Below, piece by piece: positions 18,152 to 27,784 of a stretch of 64,000 nucleotides of DNA. Source of the stretch: Pelomonas sp047654805 (GTDB lineage Bacteria; Pseudomonadota; Gammaproteobacteria; Burkholderiales; Burkholderiaceae_C); assembly GCF_047654805.1 (NCBI RefSeq), contig NZ_JASGIV010000001.1, positions 5,828,001 through 5,892,000 of the forward strand, in the 5' to 3' direction. The notes under the pieces are model-generated. The model ran no database searches and was not told where the DNA came from. It worked only from the letters and a program-made list of their open reading frames with translations. Numbering within the stretch: the first letter of the stretch is position 1; each line of letters starts with the position of its first letter. The position numbers and the translations under genes were made by a program.

Positions 18152-18310
18152 GAGGGGCTCCGCGGCAGTTGGATGGCGACCCAGGTTAGCAGGCTGCGGC
18201 CTGGGCCGCGCGGCCCAGGCGAGCCGTCGCCGGGCGACCGGGCGGCGGCACTAGAATTCAAGGTTGCCCTGCGGTTCCCGCGGCCGCTCCTCACACCCAA
18301 GGAAATCAAC

Positions 18311-18631
18311 GTGTTCATCTCCAACGCCTACGCCCAGGCCGCTCCGGCCGCCTCTCCCGAGTCCGGCCTCCTCGGCATGCTGCCGCTGGTGCTGATGTTC
18401 GTGGTGCTTTACTTCGTCATGATCCGGCCGCAGATGAAGCGCCAGAAGGAAGCCAAAGCCATGATCGAGGCGCTGACCAAGGGCGACGAGGTTGTCACGG
18501 CAGGCGGCGTCATCGGCAAGATCAGCAAACTGGGCGACAACTTCATCCATCTCGAAGTGGCGGAGGGTGTCGAGATTCAGATCCAGCGGGGCGCCGTCAC
18601 CCAGGTTCTCCCTAAGGGCAGCTTGAAGTAA
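18311..18631 (+). CDS. yajC: Preprotein translocase subunit YajC
   Basis: A 106-residue single-span membrane protein that joins SecDF and the Sec translocon. It has an N-terminal region rich in alanine, one membrane helix (LLGMLPLVLMFVVLYFVMI, about residues 23-41), the conserved RPQMKRQKE just after it, then GDEVVTAGGVIGKI. The GTG at 18311 is taken as start because AAGGA lies 8 bases before it and the protein then has family length; the frame remains open upstream without similarity. yajC, secD and secF are consecutive, as usual, but the tgt/queA genes often found upstream are absent. Confidence 0.93.
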   Translation: MFISNAYAQAAPAASPESGLLGMLPLVLMFVVLYFVMIRPQMKRQKEAKAMIEALTKGDEVVTAGGVIGKISKLGDNFIHLEVAEGVEIQIQRGAVTQVLPKGSLK

Positions 18632-18689
18632 GCCGCGACGCGCCCACCTCCCGGGCCTCGCCGTCCGGGTGCTGACAAGGAAGTCCCTC

Positions 18690-20567
18690 ATGAACCGCTA
18701 TCCGCTCTGGAAGTACGCGCTCCTGCTCGTCGCGCTGCTGATCGGCACGCTCTATACGTTGCCAAACCTGTTCGGCGAGGCGCCTGCCGTGCAGGTGTCC
18801 AGCGCCAAAGTCACCGTCAAGGTCGACCCAGCGCTGCAGGCCCGCATTGAGTCCTCGTTGAAAGACGCGGGTGTCCAGGCGGACTATGTGCAGTTCGACG
18901 GCAACTCCATCAAAGCGCGTTTCGGCGATACCGATACGCAGCTCAAGGCCAAGGACGCCATCAACAAGGCCCTGAACGCCGACCCGGCCGATCCGACCTA
19001 CATCGTCGCGCTGAACCTGCTGTCGCGCTCGCCGCAGTGGCTGACGGCGCTTCACGCCAACCCCATGTACCTGGGCCTGGACCTGCGCGGCGGCGTGCAT
19101 TTCCTGATGCAGGTCGACATGAAGGCAGCCCTGACTAAGAAGGCCGAGGCGCTGACGGGCGACGTGCGAAGCATGCTGCGCGAGAAGAACGTCCGCCACG
19201 CCGGCATCAATCGCGAAGGCAACACGGTGCAGATCGCCTTTCGCGACGCTGAGCAGCGCACCGCCGCGCTGAACCTGCTGCGAGCCCAGATCCCGGAAGT
19301 GACCTGGACGCTCCAGGGCGACGGCAGCAACCTGCAGCTGGCCGGCAACCTGTCGCCCCAGGCGCAGGTCGCCGTTCAGGAGGCGGCCCTCAAGCAGAAC
19401 ATCACGACGCTGCACAACCGCGTCAACGAGCTGGGTGTGGCCGAGCCAGTCATCCAGCAGCAGGGGCTGGATCGTGTCGTCGTGCAGCTGCCCGGCGTGC
19501 AGGACACGGCCAAGGCCAAGGACATCATCGGCCGTACGGCGACGCTGGAGCTGCGCATGGTGGACGACAGCGCCGAGGCCCAGGCCGCGCTGGCCGGCAC
19601 CGGCCCGGTGCCGTTCGGTACCGAGCGCTTCATCGACCGCGGCTTCGGGCCCATCATCGTCAAGCGCCAGGTCATCCTGACCGGTGACAACCTGAACGAT
19701 GCCCAGCCTGGCTTCGACGAGAACCACAATCCGGCCGTGCACCTGACCGTGGATGCCAAGGGCACCCGCATCATGAAGGAGGTCTCGCGCGAGAACGTCG
19801 GCAAGCGCATGGCCATCCTCTTGTTCGAAAAGGGCAAGGGCGAGGTCGTCACGGCGCCGCGCATCAACTCAGAACTGGGCAGCCGCTTCCAGATCACCGG
19901 CGCGATGACCACGCAGGAAGCCGCCGACACCGCACTGCTGCTGCGCGCCGGTTCGCTGGCCGCGCCAATGGACATCATCGAGGAGCGCACCATCGGCCCA
20001 AGCCTGGGCAAGGACAACATCGAGAAGGGCATCGCCAGCGTCACCTGGGGCTTTGTCGCGGTGGCCGGCTTCATGTGCCTCTACTACATGCTGTTCGGCC
20101 TGTTCTCTTCGCTGGCGCTTGGCTTCAACCTGTTGCTGCTGATGGCCATCCTTTCCATGATGCAGGCCACGTTGAGCCTGCCGGGCATCGCGGCCATGGC
20201 GCTGGCGCTGGGTATGGCCATCGACGCCAACGTTCTGATCAACGAGCGCATCCGGGAGGAGTTGCGCGCCGGTGCCACGGCGCAGGCGGCCATCCACGCG
20301 GGCTATGAGCGCGCCTTCGCCACCATCCTCGACTCCAACGTCACGACGCTGATCGCAGGTCTGGCGCTGCTGGTGTTTGGCTCCGGCCCCATCAAGGGCT
20401 TCGCCGTCGTGCACTGCCTGGGCATCTTGACTTCGATGTTCTCGTCCGTCGTGTTCTCGCGCGGCCTCGTGAACCTCTGGTACGGCCGCCAGAAGAAGCT
20501 CAAGTCCCTGTCCATCGGCCAGGTATGGAAGCCCACGCCCGATACGCCCGAGCAGACCGCGGCCTAA
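18690..20567 (+). CDS. secD: Protein translocase subunit SecD
   Basis: A 625-residue inner-membrane protein that works with SecF and uses the proton gradient to help pull secreted proteins through the Sec channel. The first membrane helix (about 5-25, WKYALLLVALLIGTLYTLP) is followed by the large periplasmic P1 region with GLDLRGGVHFLMQVD and later the second periplasmic segment. The C-terminal five membrane helices include the family signature around AMALALGMAIDANVLINERIREE. ATG at 18690 is preceded by AAGGAAG. secF starts 12 bases after the stop. Confidence 0.96.
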   Translation: MNRYPLWKYALLLVALLIGTLYTLPNLFGEAPAVQVSSAKVTVKVDPALQARIESSLKDAGVQADYVQFDGNSIKARFGDTDTQLKAKDAINKALNADPADPTYIVALNLLSRSPQWLTALHANPMYLGLDLRGGVHFLMQVDMKAALTKKAEALTGDVRSMLREKNVRHAGINREGNTVQIAFRDAEQRTAALNLLRAQIPEVTWTLQGDGSNLQLAGNLSPQAQVAVQEAALKQNITTLHNRVNELGVAEPVIQQQGLDRVVVQLPGVQDTAKAKDIIGRTATLELRMVDDSAEAQAALAGTGPVPFGTERFIDRGFGPIIVKRQVILTGDNLNDAQPGFDENHNPAVHLTVDAKGTRIMKEVSRENVGKRMAILLFEKGKGEVVTAPRINSELGSRFQITGAMTTQEAADTALLLRAGSLAAPMDIIEERTIGPSLGKDNIEKGIASVTWGFVAVAGFMCLYYMLFGLFSSLALGFNLLLLMAILSMMQATLSLPGIAAMALALGMAIDANVLINERIREELRAGATAQAAIHAGYERAFATILDSNVTTLIAGLALLVFGSGPIKGFAVVHCLGILTSMFSSVVFSRGLVNLWYGRQKKLKSLSIGQVWKPTPDTPEQTAA

Positions 20568-20579
20568 GGAAACCCCGTC

Positions 20580-21614
20580 ATGGAACTCTTCCGCATCAAA
20601 CGGGACATCCCGTTCATGAAGCACGCGTTGATCTTCAACGTGGTGTCTTTCATCACCTTCGCCGTGGCCGTGTTCTTCTTGGTCACGCGCGGCTTGCATT
20701 TCTCCATTGAGTTCACCGGCGGCACGGTCATCGAAGTGGCCTACCCGCAGGCGGCCGATGTCGCCAAGACCCGCCATGTCGTCGAGCAGATGGGCTATGG
20801 CGAGGTGCAGGTGCAGAACTTTGGCTCGTCCCGCGACGTGATGATCCGCCTTCCCGTGCGCCCCGGCGAGAAGCAGACCGAAGTGGTTGACAAGGTGTAC
20901 GCCGAGCTGTGCAAGGCCGAGGCCGGCGCGGTCAGCCATCACCAGCAGGTGACGGACCAGGGCGAACAGATCGACAAGCAGATCTGCGCCAAGGCCGATG
21001 GGGTGGAGCCCATCAAACTGTCACGCTCGGAGGTCGTCGGCCCGGCCGTCGGCGAGGAGCTGGCTTGGGACGCTGCCAAGGCGCTGGCCTTCACGGTGCT
21101 GGGCATCGTGATCTACCTGGCGATCCGCTTCGAATGGAAGTTCGGCGTGGCTGGCGTCATCGCCAACCTGCACGACGTCGTCATCATCCTGGGCTTTTTC
21201 GCCTTCTTCCAGTGGGAGTTCTCGCTGGCGGTGTTGGCTGCCGTGCTGGCGGTGCTGGGCTACTCGGTGAACGAATCGGTCGTCATCTTCGACCGGGTGC
21301 GCGAAGCCTTCCGCAAGTACCGCAAGCTCAACACGCATGAGGTCATCGATCACGCGATCACGTCGACGATGAGCCGTACCATCATCACGCACGGTTCGAC
21401 GCAGTTGGTTGTGCTGTCCATGCTGCTGTTCGGTGGCCCGACGCTGCACTACTTCGCCGTGGCGCTGACCATCGGCATCCTGTTCGGCATTTATTCCTCC
21501 GTCTTCGTGGCCGCGGCCCTGGCGATGTGGCTGGGTGTGAAGCGCGAGGACCTGATCAAGGCTCCCGTCAACCGCGACGATCCAAGCGACCCGAACTCCG
21601 GGGCCGTCGTGTAG
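20580..21614 (+). CDS. secF: Protein translocase subunit SecF
   Basis: A 344-residue partner of SecD with the six-helix SecF plan: helix 1 at about 18-38, the periplasmic domain beginning IEFTGGTVIEV, and a C-terminal five-helix block containing GYSVNESVVIFDRVRE (the proton-path region) and TIITHGSTQLVVL. A purine-rich AAGGAAA ribosome site precedes it. In the periplasmic part, residues about 100-140 form a longer hydrophilic insert (KAEAGAVSHHQQVTDQG region) than in short SecF proteins, as seen in many Burkholderiales. Confidence 0.96.
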   Translation: MELFRIKRDIPFMKHALIFNVVSFITFAVAVFFLVTRGLHFSIEFTGGTVIEVAYPQAADVAKTRHVVEQMGYGEVQVQNFGSSRDVMIRLPVRPGEKQTEVVDKVYAELCKAEAGAVSHHQQVTDQGEQIDKQICAKADGVEPIKLSRSEVVGPAVGEELAWDAAKALAFTVLGIVIYLAIRFEWKFGVAGVIANLHDVVIILGFFAFFQWEFSLAVLAAVLAVLGYSVNESVVIFDRVREAFRKYRKLNTHEVIDHAITSTMSRTIITHGSTQLVVLSMLLFGGPTLHYFAVALTIGILFGIYSSVFVAAALAMWLGVKREDLIKAPVNRDDPSDPNSGAVV

Positions 21615-21658
21615 AGTGAAGCGATCTTCGCAACGACGCTGATCCCCTCTCACGATCC

Positions 21659-24103
21659 ATGACCGCCGCCCGCAACCAGGCCCTGGCCACCCAGGCTCGG
21701 CGCGTCTATCTCGAGGCCCTGGTGCGCGGCTTGACGCCGCTGGTCGCCGCGGTGGGGCAGGGCGCCAACCAACTGCTGGCCCAGGGCGCCCCGCACGCCG
21801 TCGCGATGGCGCGGCGGGATGCTGTGCAGGCCTGGCAGAAGTCAGGCCCCAACTGGCAGATGGCTGTCGTCGCCGCGCTGCGTCATGCGGCCATGCACGG
21901 CGTGTCGGACAACGCCCGCGAGCATGAGCCGGCGGCACCGGTGCAGTCGAGCAAGATGAGCCTGGTCGACGATTCCACCATTGAGCGCGAGATCACCAGC
22001 TCGCGCTTGGCCCTCGTCATGATGGACCGCGCGAGCTGGGAGTTCACCGACCTGCGCACCCGCATGCAGGCCCTGGAGACCCACGATGACCTGGACCCGC
22101 TGGACCTGCTGCGGGCACACGTCGTCGCTCGCATCGCGCTCGACGCCTGGAGCCGTGTTGGCCTGGAGGTCAACATCTGGCAACTGCTGCATCACGAACT
22201 GCACGAGGAGTTCGCCCAGCTCATCAGCGAGGCCTATCACGAGACCAACCGCTGGCTGATCGCGCAGAAGGTACTCCCCGAGGTTGACCTGCGGCCCTTC
22301 ATCCGTCGTACTGCCCAGGCTGCCGGCGCGGCGGCAGCGGGCACGCCTGCGGGACTGCCGCCTCCGCCCGCCATGGCAGCCAATACCGGGCTGGGCACAA
22401 GTTCCGGCCCGCCGCCCACGCCAGCCGCCTCGATGGCGCGCAGCAAGGCCAGCAGCCAGGCCGACGAAGTGATGGCCCAGCTGCAGCGAGTGCTTGCCCG
22501 GCACGTGCCCGGTTTTCCGGTCGCGCGCAGCCAGGTGCCGGCGCGGCCCGGCGGCGGCAAGCCCAGCCTGGCCGATGTGGCGCCCGGCCAGGCCGGCGGT
22601 ATGGGCCTCGCCGGTGCAGAAGCGCCGCTTGCGTCCGGCGCCCGGCCCTCGCTGGCAGATGCTCCTCCCGTTGCCGCGTCCCCCCGGCTGATGGGGGCCA
22701 TCAAGCATGCGCAGGAATCACTGCAGCGCCGCCCCGCCGTCGGAGCGGACAGCGCGGGTGCCGCTGCGAGCTCACCGCGTGCGCTGGAGGAGATCGGCGC
22801 ACGCAACCAGGCCTTCAAGCAGGTCCTGAAGCAGGCCGCCAACACGCCGGCCGAGCGCGCGACCATCGAGATCGTCGCGATGATGTTCCAGAGCATCCTG
22901 ACCGAGGAGCGAATCCCTGCTACGGTGCGGGTGTGGTTCGCGCGGCTGCAGATGCCTGTGTTGCGCGTGGCCGTCAGCGAGCCCGACTTCTTCGCTGCGG
23001 CCGACCATCCGGCGCGTCGCCTCATCGATCGCATGGGCGCCTGCGTGATGGGCTTCAACACGGCGCAGGCCAGCAGTCCCGGCGCGGAGCGCGCCAGCAA
23101 CGATGCGCTGGAGCGTGAGATCAAGCGCGTGGTGCAGGTCGTAGAGGCCTACCCGGACACCGGACGGCGTGTCTTCGCGACAGTGCTGACCGAGTTCGAG
23201 AAGTTCCTCGACCACTATTTCGAGAATGAGAACCAGGCCTCGAGGCGCGGCGTGTCACTGGCCCAGCAGGTGGAGCAGCGCGAGACGCTGGCCATCCAGT
23301 ACACCATCGAGCTGCGCAAGATGCTGTCCGAGGTGCCGGTGCAGGACGGCGTGCGCGACTTCCTTTTCCATGTCTGGGCGGATGTTCTGGCTGTCACCGC
23401 GGTGCGGGTGGGGGCGCAGTCCGACGTCACCAAGGCCATGAAGCGCGCCGCGGCCGACCTGATCTGGAGTGCCAGTGCCAAAGCCTCGCGTGAGGAACGG
23501 GCCGAGGTCATCCGCCGTCTGCCGCCGCTGCTCAAGACCTTGCGTGATGGCATGGTTCATGCCGGCTTGCCCATCGAAAAGCAGGACGAGCACGTGCGGC
23601 AGCTCAACAACGCGCTGGCCGCCGCCTTCACCGCCAAGACTGCGGCCATCCCGCGCGAGCGCCTGGATGAACTGATGGACCAGCTCGAGACGCTGGAGGC
23701 CATGCTGCCCGAGGACGTCGAGGGTGAGAGCCACGTCGACGAGATGCTGGTGCGCGACCTTTCTGGCCACGAGTCCGAGGGCATGGAGGTCGTTGCAGAG
23801 GGCGGCTCGGCACCGACCCCAGCCATGGTCGCTTGGGCGCGCGAGCTGCAGGTGGGCGGCTGGTTCATGCTGGACTACAGGGGGCGCAACGAGCAGGTGC
23901 AACTGGCCTGGCGTGGACTGCGCAAACAGCTCGCGCTGTTCGTCACGCCGCAGGGGCGTGGCGTGCTGTTCTCGCTGAACCGGATGGCCGCCTTCCTGCA
24001 GGCGGGCCTGCTGTTGCCGGCCCAGGACGAGGCGCTGACCGTGCAGGCAACGCGCAAGGCGCTGGCCAAGCTGGATGCGGACCCGAGCGGGTTGCTGAAC
24101 TAG
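21659..24103 (+). CDS. DUF1631 family protein
   Basis: An 814-residue soluble protein matching the DUF1631 family of beta- and gammaproteobacteria, in which no molecular function is settled. It has no signal peptide or membrane span. The N-terminal part (about 1-215) is helical, about 215-370 is a low-complexity Ala/Pro/Gly/Ser linker, and about 370-810 is a second helical block that ends in a compact beta-rich segment (WFMLDYRGRNEQVQLAW). That end resembles PilZ-like folds in general shape, but I do not see the PilZ RxxxR and DxSxxG motifs. It follows secF by 44 bases with no terminator seen between, so it may be read from the sec operon. Confidence 0.75.
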   Translation: MTAARNQALATQARRVYLEALVRGLTPLVAAVGQGANQLLAQGAPHAVAMARRDAVQAWQKSGPNWQMAVVAALRHAAMHGVSDNAREHEPAAPVQSSKMSLVDDSTIEREITSSRLALVMMDRASWEFTDLRTRMQALETHDDLDPLDLLRAHVVARIALDAWSRVGLEVNIWQLLHHELHEEFAQLISEAYHETNRWLIAQKVLPEVDLRPFIRRTAQAAGAAAAGTPAGLPPPPAMAANTGLGTSSGPPPTPAASMARSKASSQADEVMAQLQRVLARHVPGFPVARSQVPARPGGGKPSLADVAPGQAGGMGLAGAEAPLASGARPSLADAPPVAASPRLMGAIKHAQESLQRRPAVGADSAGAAASSPRALEEIGARNQAFKQVLKQAANTPAERATIEIVAMMFQSILTEERIPATVRVWFARLQMPVLRVAVSEPDFFAAADHPARRLIDRMGACVMGFNTAQASSPGAERASNDALEREIKRVVQVVEAYPDTGRRVFATVLTEFEKFLDHYFENENQASRRGVSLAQQVEQRETLAIQYTIELRKMLSEVPVQDGVRDFLFHVWADVLAVTAVRVGAQSDVTKAMKRAAADLIWSASAKASREERAEVIRRLPPLLKTLRDGMVHAGLPIEKQDEHVRQLNNALAAAFTAKTAAIPRERLDELMDQLETLEAMLPEDVEGESHVDEMLVRDLSGHESEGMEVVAEGGSAPTPAMVAWARELQVGGWFMLDYRGRNEQVQLAWRGLRKQLALFVTPQGRGVLFSLNRMAAFLQAGLLLPAQDEALTVQATRKALAKLDADPSGLLN

Positions 24104-24131
24104 CCCGGTTCGTTCCGGCGTACGAACAACA

Positions 24132-24150
24132 ACGGCGCCCAAGGCGCCGT
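24132..24150. terminator. Bidirectional hairpin between DUF1631 and smg
   Basis: A perfect stem ACGGCGCC/GGCGCCGT with a 3-base loop, between two convergent genes. On the minus strand it is followed by the T-rich TGTTGTT, which fits termination of the smg-side transcript best. A smaller GTTCGT/ACGAAC dyad lies next to it at 24108-24127. Confidence 0.75.
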
Positions 24151-24173
24151 CTGCTATTGGATAGGGAACGGGC

Positions 24174-24626
24174 TCAGTGGATCAGCCGGTCTTCCGGAGC
24201 CACGAACAGCTCGTCCAGGATGAGGGCATCGGGCTCCTCCCCCAGGCTCCAGAACACCATCAGCACGATTATCTTCAGGTCTTCCAGGTCCATCGGGCTG
24301 CCGCCGACGGCCATCGCGCGGTCGATGACCATTTCGCGCATTGCGCCGGGCAGCACGCCGGCCGATTCCAGGAAGCTGATGAAGCCAATGGATGCCTCGC
24401 CCAGGTGCTCCACCTCGGCCGCCGAGTAGACGCGTAGTGCGTGCTCACTCTGCTCGCCGTGATAGGCCTCGCCAGCGGCCGCCAGGCCTTCCAGCCAGGA
24501 CAGAGCCTCCTGGATTTCGTCGGTCTCGAAGCCTACCGCCGTCAGCTTGCGCGCAAGCTGGGCATGGTCGGGGCAGGCGTCCGGCCGCCAGTAGGTTTCG
24601 TACAGATAAACCAGGACATCGAGCAT
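24174..24626 (-). CDS. smg: Smg family protein (DUF494)
   Basis: A 150-residue cytosolic protein of the Smg/DUF494 family, found next to dprA and topoisomerase genes in many beta- and gammaproteobacteria. The conserved start MLDVLVYLYETYW and the C-terminal LEDLKIIVLMVFWSLGEEPD block are clear. I start at 24626 because the family begins at that methionine. Its biochemical role is not established, though genetic context suggests DNA processing. It lies 86 bases downstream of dprA on the same strand; topA, a frequent neighbour, is not in the window. Confidence 0.92.
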   Translation of the reverse strand: MLDVLVYLYETYWRPDACPDHAQLARKLTAVGFETDEIQEALSWLEGLAAAGEAYHGEQSEHALRVYSAAEVEHLGEASIGFISFLESAGVLPGAMREMVIDRAMAVGGSPMDLEDLKIIVLMVFWSLGEEPDALILDELFVAPEDRLIH

Positions 24627-24712
24627 CGTGAGGTGATGATAGCCCAGCGCTTCCGCCACCCCGGACGCGAATAACCCCTCGGTTCGGCCTCTGATATCCG
24701 CGGTTAAGCTCG

Positions 24713-25819
24713 TCATCCCCGCTGGCGGCGCTGATACAACTGGCCGGCCAGGCGGGCGATCTGGCCGGCCAACTCCAGCTCCAGCAGGGCGGCACTGAGC
24801 TCGGCAGCGGGCCAGCCACTGCGCGCCATCAGGGCGTCTAGGCTGATGGGGGCGAATCCCATCGCCTCCAGCAGCATCTGCCACTCGTGCGGCCGCTCGG
24901 TGCCCTCTTGGATTGTTGCTGGCGCCGCGCCCGGTGCCCGATCGAGGGCCGACAATTCCGCCAGTACATCGTCGGCCGATTCAACCAACTTGGCACCCTG
25001 GCGGATCAGCGCGTGGCGGCTGCGCGCCTGGGTCGAGTGGATGGAGCCGGGAATGGCGAACACCTTGCGCCCGGCTTCGACCGCCAAGCGCGCCGTGCCC
25101 AGCGAGCCCGATGGCACGGCCGCCTCAATGACAAGGCAGCCCTGGGCCAGCCCCACGATGATGCGGTTGCGCCTGGGGAAGTTGGCCTGCCGCGCCGAGA
25201 TGCCCAGCGCGTACTCGCTGACGATGAGGCCGCCGGCTGCCAGCAGGCGGGCCGCGAGCGCCTCGTTGCAGCGCGGGTAGACCCGGTCCAGTCCCGTGCC
25301 GACGACGGCGATGGTGGCGCCGCCGCCGTCCAGGGCTCCCTCGTGGGCCGCTGCATCCACGCCGAGCGCAAGGCCCGAGACGATGGCATAGCCGGCCCGG
25401 GCCAGCGCGCGGGAGAACGCGCGAGCGTTGTCGCTGCCCTGAGTCGTCGAGGCGCGGCTGCCGACGACCGCGATGGACGGCGCTGCCAGCAGCTCGCGCC
25501 GGCCCTGCAGCCACAACAGCGTTGGCGGGTCGACGGTGGCCAGCAGGCGAGGTGGGTAGTCGGGAGCACCCAGCGGGAGCAGGCCGTTGCCGGGCTGGGC
25601 CTGCCAGGCCTCGGCCCGGAAGATCAGCCTGTCCAGGTGCTCGGGCGGCCGGTCCAGCGCTTCGCGCTGCCGTGCCGTTAGCGCCCGGTCAAGGGCAGCG
25701 GCAGGCAGCTCGAAGACGGCCCGGGGGCTGCCGGCCATCGCCAGCAGCCGCCGCACGGCAGCCGGAGCCAGACTCTCCGTCAGCCAAAGCCAGGCGGCCA
25801 GCTCGGCCGGGGCCAACAT
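24713..25819 (-). CDS. dprA: DNA-processing protein DprA
   Basis: A 368-residue cytosolic protein that protects incoming single-stranded DNA and loads RecA during natural transformation. The N-terminal helical domain (about 1-100) is followed by the Rossmann-like core (about 115-280) with GSRASTTQG, SGLALGVDAAAHEGAL, GTGLDRVYP and FPRRNRIIVGL motifs. A winged-helix DML1-like domain (about 300-368) closes the protein. The ATG at 25819 gives family length; an open frame upstream lacks similarity. The gene suggests transformability at most, since no other competence genes are here. Confidence 0.93.
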   Translation of the reverse strand: MLAPAELAAWLWLTESLAPAAVRRLLAMAGSPRAVFELPAAALDRALTARQREALDRPPEHLDRLIFRAEAWQAQPGNGLLPLGAPDYPPRLLATVDPPTLLWLQGRRELLAAPSIAVVGSRASTTQGSDNARAFSRALARAGYAIVSGLALGVDAAAHEGALDGGGATIAVVGTGLDRVYPRCNEALAARLLAAGGLIVSEYALGISARQANFPRRNRIIVGLAQGCLVIEAAVPSGSLGTARLAVEAGRKVFAIPGSIHSTQARSRHALIRQGAKLVESADDVLAELSALDRAPGAAPATIQEGTERPHEWQMLLEAMGFAPISLDALMARSGWPAAELSAALLELELAGQIARLAGQLYQRRQRG

Positions 25820-25956
25820 GTCAAGCGATCTCGAGCCCGGCCCTAAACCGCTCCCAAACCGGCCAGCTCGGGCATGTGCGAGTGAGCCTGCCGCCTTGAG
25901 CACCGCCGCGCCCCCGGGAGACCGGGCAAGGTGCTCCTTGGGCGAGGGGCGCCATC

Positions 25957-27120
25957 TCAGGGCTGCGTGAAGCGGTCGCCGGCCTTGACCGGGTCCTTGA
26001 CCGAGATGATCAGCGCATACGACACGCGCTCGTAGACCTCGAAGACGAACAGAACGCCATGGCGCTCGTCCGGCAGCTTGATGGCCTGGGCCCGGTCCTG
26101 CGTCTTGTCCACAACGGCGGCGCCGTCGCGCCACAGGGCCAGCACATGACCGCGCTCGACGCCATCGCGCTTGCCGCGGTTCAGAGCCACGATCTGGTTC
26201 TGGCCTGCGTTCAACGCGTCACCGTAGATTGCTGCTATCTGACCCGCCATGGGCTGGTCGGGGGCGTGCGGCACATAGCGTTCGAGGTTGCGCTGCGGCG
26301 CCGGCGCCAGCCGGTCGCCGATGCCGACCTCCTGCTTGGCCTGCTGGATGCGTACCGTAGCCGGCACGATCTCCGTCTTGCCGTCGGCGGTCGTGCGGTC
26401 CTCGCCCGGACGGATCAGCTCGGCCGTGCCGACATAGGGGGCCTCGTAGCCCAGGATCTCATTCGTGGCCGGATCGCGCAACGTGCGCGCGGTGCGGAAG
26501 ACGCGGAAGTCGGTCGCGCCGCCGAAGTCACCGCGGGCGTAGGCCAGGTCGCCCCGGCCCAGCAGCACATGGCCCTCCTGGGCGGCGACGACGCGGGGCG
26601 CCGTCGCGAGCTGGTCGGTCTCGAAGACGACGGCGTCGGTGAGGAAGGGCTGGATCAGGTGCAGGGGGATGGCCGTGATGGCGTTGGAGTCCAGCGCCGC
26701 GATGCGCATCTGGGGGCGCAGCTTGACAGCGTCGCCGGCCGTGTTGCCGCTGACGCCCTGGGCCAGCTGAAGCCGAGCGCGGCCGTCGATCTTGACGAGC
26801 AGCAGCACCTGGCCTGGATAGATCAGGTGGGGGTTGCGGATCTGCTCGCGGTTCATGCCCCAGAGCTCCGGCCAGCGCCATGGGCTCCTCAGGAAGATCT
26901 TGGAGATGTCCCACAAGGTGTCGCCAGCTTGTACCGTATGGCTGTCCGGTGCATCCGGCGCCAGCTCCGCCAACGGCACGCCGGCACCCGCGACCTGGTC
27001 GGCCACGCGGCGCTGCTCGGGCGTGATGGGATAGGGGCTGGTCTGGGCCCAGGCCGAGGCCGTCGCGAGGGCAAGGCAGGCCGCAAGGACTGGAAGATGG
27101 GCGGTGCGAGCAGCGGGCAT
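25957..27120 (-). CDS. Secreted LysM-domain peptidoglycan-binding protein
   Basis: A 387-residue exported protein. A signal peptide (about 1-26, ending ASAWAQ) is followed by a LysM domain (about 60-110: HTVQAGDTLWDISKIF to YPGQVLLL) that should bind peptidoglycan. The rest, about 280 residues, is a conserved betaproteobacterial region without a named enzymatic motif. The ATG at 27120 begins the signal peptide. It is divergent from def with 127 bases between, and dprA follows 137 bases downstream. This LysM-dprA-smg order opposite def-fmt is typical of Burkholderiales. Confidence 0.87.
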   Translation of the reverse strand: MPAARTAHLPVLAACLALATASAWAQTSPYPITPEQRRVADQVAGAGVPLAELAPDAPDSHTVQAGDTLWDISKIFLRSPWRWPELWGMNREQIRNPHLIYPGQVLLLVKIDGRARLQLAQGVSGNTAGDAVKLRPQMRIAALDSNAITAIPLHLIQPFLTDAVVFETDQLATAPRVVAAQEGHVLLGRGDLAYARGDFGGATDFRVFRTARTLRDPATNEILGYEAPYVGTAELIRPGEDRTTADGKTEIVPATVRIQQAKQEVGIGDRLAPAPQRNLERYVPHAPDQPMAGQIAAIYGDALNAGQNQIVALNRGKRDGVERGHVLALWRDGAAVVDKTQDRAQAIKLPDERHGVLFVFEVYERVSYALIISVKDPVKAGDRFTQP

Positions 27121-27247
27121 CGGGCACGGTCTCCGAAGGGGTTGCCGGATCGGCGAAAATCCGGGTGATTCTGCCCGCATTCAACCTGGCCGGCCCCCGC
27201 TTGCGAGTGCTTACAAAGCTCAAGCCGTGGCCGGCGGCCCACACCCC

Positions 27248-27784
27248 ATGGCTCAACTGCACATCCTTCGCTACCCCGATCCGCGCCTGCACACTGTCGC
27301 CACGCCCGTGGAGGCGGTTGACGAGCGCATCCGCCGGCTCGTCGACGACATGCTGGAGACCATGTATGCCGCCGATGGCGTTGGGCTGGCCGCCACCCAG
27401 GTCGACGTGCACGAGCGCGTCATCGTCATCGATACGTCGCAGGAGCGCGACACGCCGCGCGTGCTGATCAACCCCGAGCTGGTCCGGACCAGCGAGCGCA
27501 TGGTCGACGGCGAGGAAGGCTGCCTGTCCGTGCCGCAGATCTACGACAAGGTGCCTCGCCACGCCGAGGTCACCGTGCGCGCGACCAACCGCGACGGAGA
27601 GGTCTATGAATTCGATGCCGATGGTCTGCTGGCCGTTTGCGTGCAGCACGAGATGGATCACCTGATGGGCAAGGTCTTCGTCGAGTACCTCAGCCCGCTC
27701 AAGCGCGACCGTATCAAGACCAAGATGATCAAGAAGACGCGCGAAGAAGAAGCCGAAGCCAAGAAGCGCAACCAGAGGCTGTGA
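27248..27784 (+). CDS. def: Peptide deformylase
   Basis: A 178-residue metal enzyme that removes the N-formyl group from new proteins. All three family motifs are present: GVGLAATQ (44-51), EGCLSVP (90-96, C92 ligand) and QHEMDHL (133-139, H134 and H138 ligands, E135 catalytic). Length is near the E. coli enzyme, with a basic C-terminal tail rich in Lys/Arg/Glu. No strong ribosome site is visible before the ATG. The final A of its stop codon is the first base of fmt, so the two are translationally coupled. Confidence 0.96.
   Translation: MAQLHILRYPDPRLHTVATPVEAVDERIRRLVDDMLETMYAADGVGLAATQVDVHERVIVIDTSQERDTPRVLINPELVRTSERMVDGEEGCLSVPQIYDKVPRHAEVTVRATNRDGEVYEFDADGLLAVCVQHEMDHLMGKVFVEYLSPLKRDRIKTKMIKKTREEEAEAKKRNQRL

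Noticed and set aside
25898..25936. GAGCACC/GGTGCTC inverted repeat between the LysM gene and dprA
   Set aside because: Arms of 7 enclose 25 bases and no T-run follows on either strand. Could be chance in GC-rich DNA, so not listed as a terminator.
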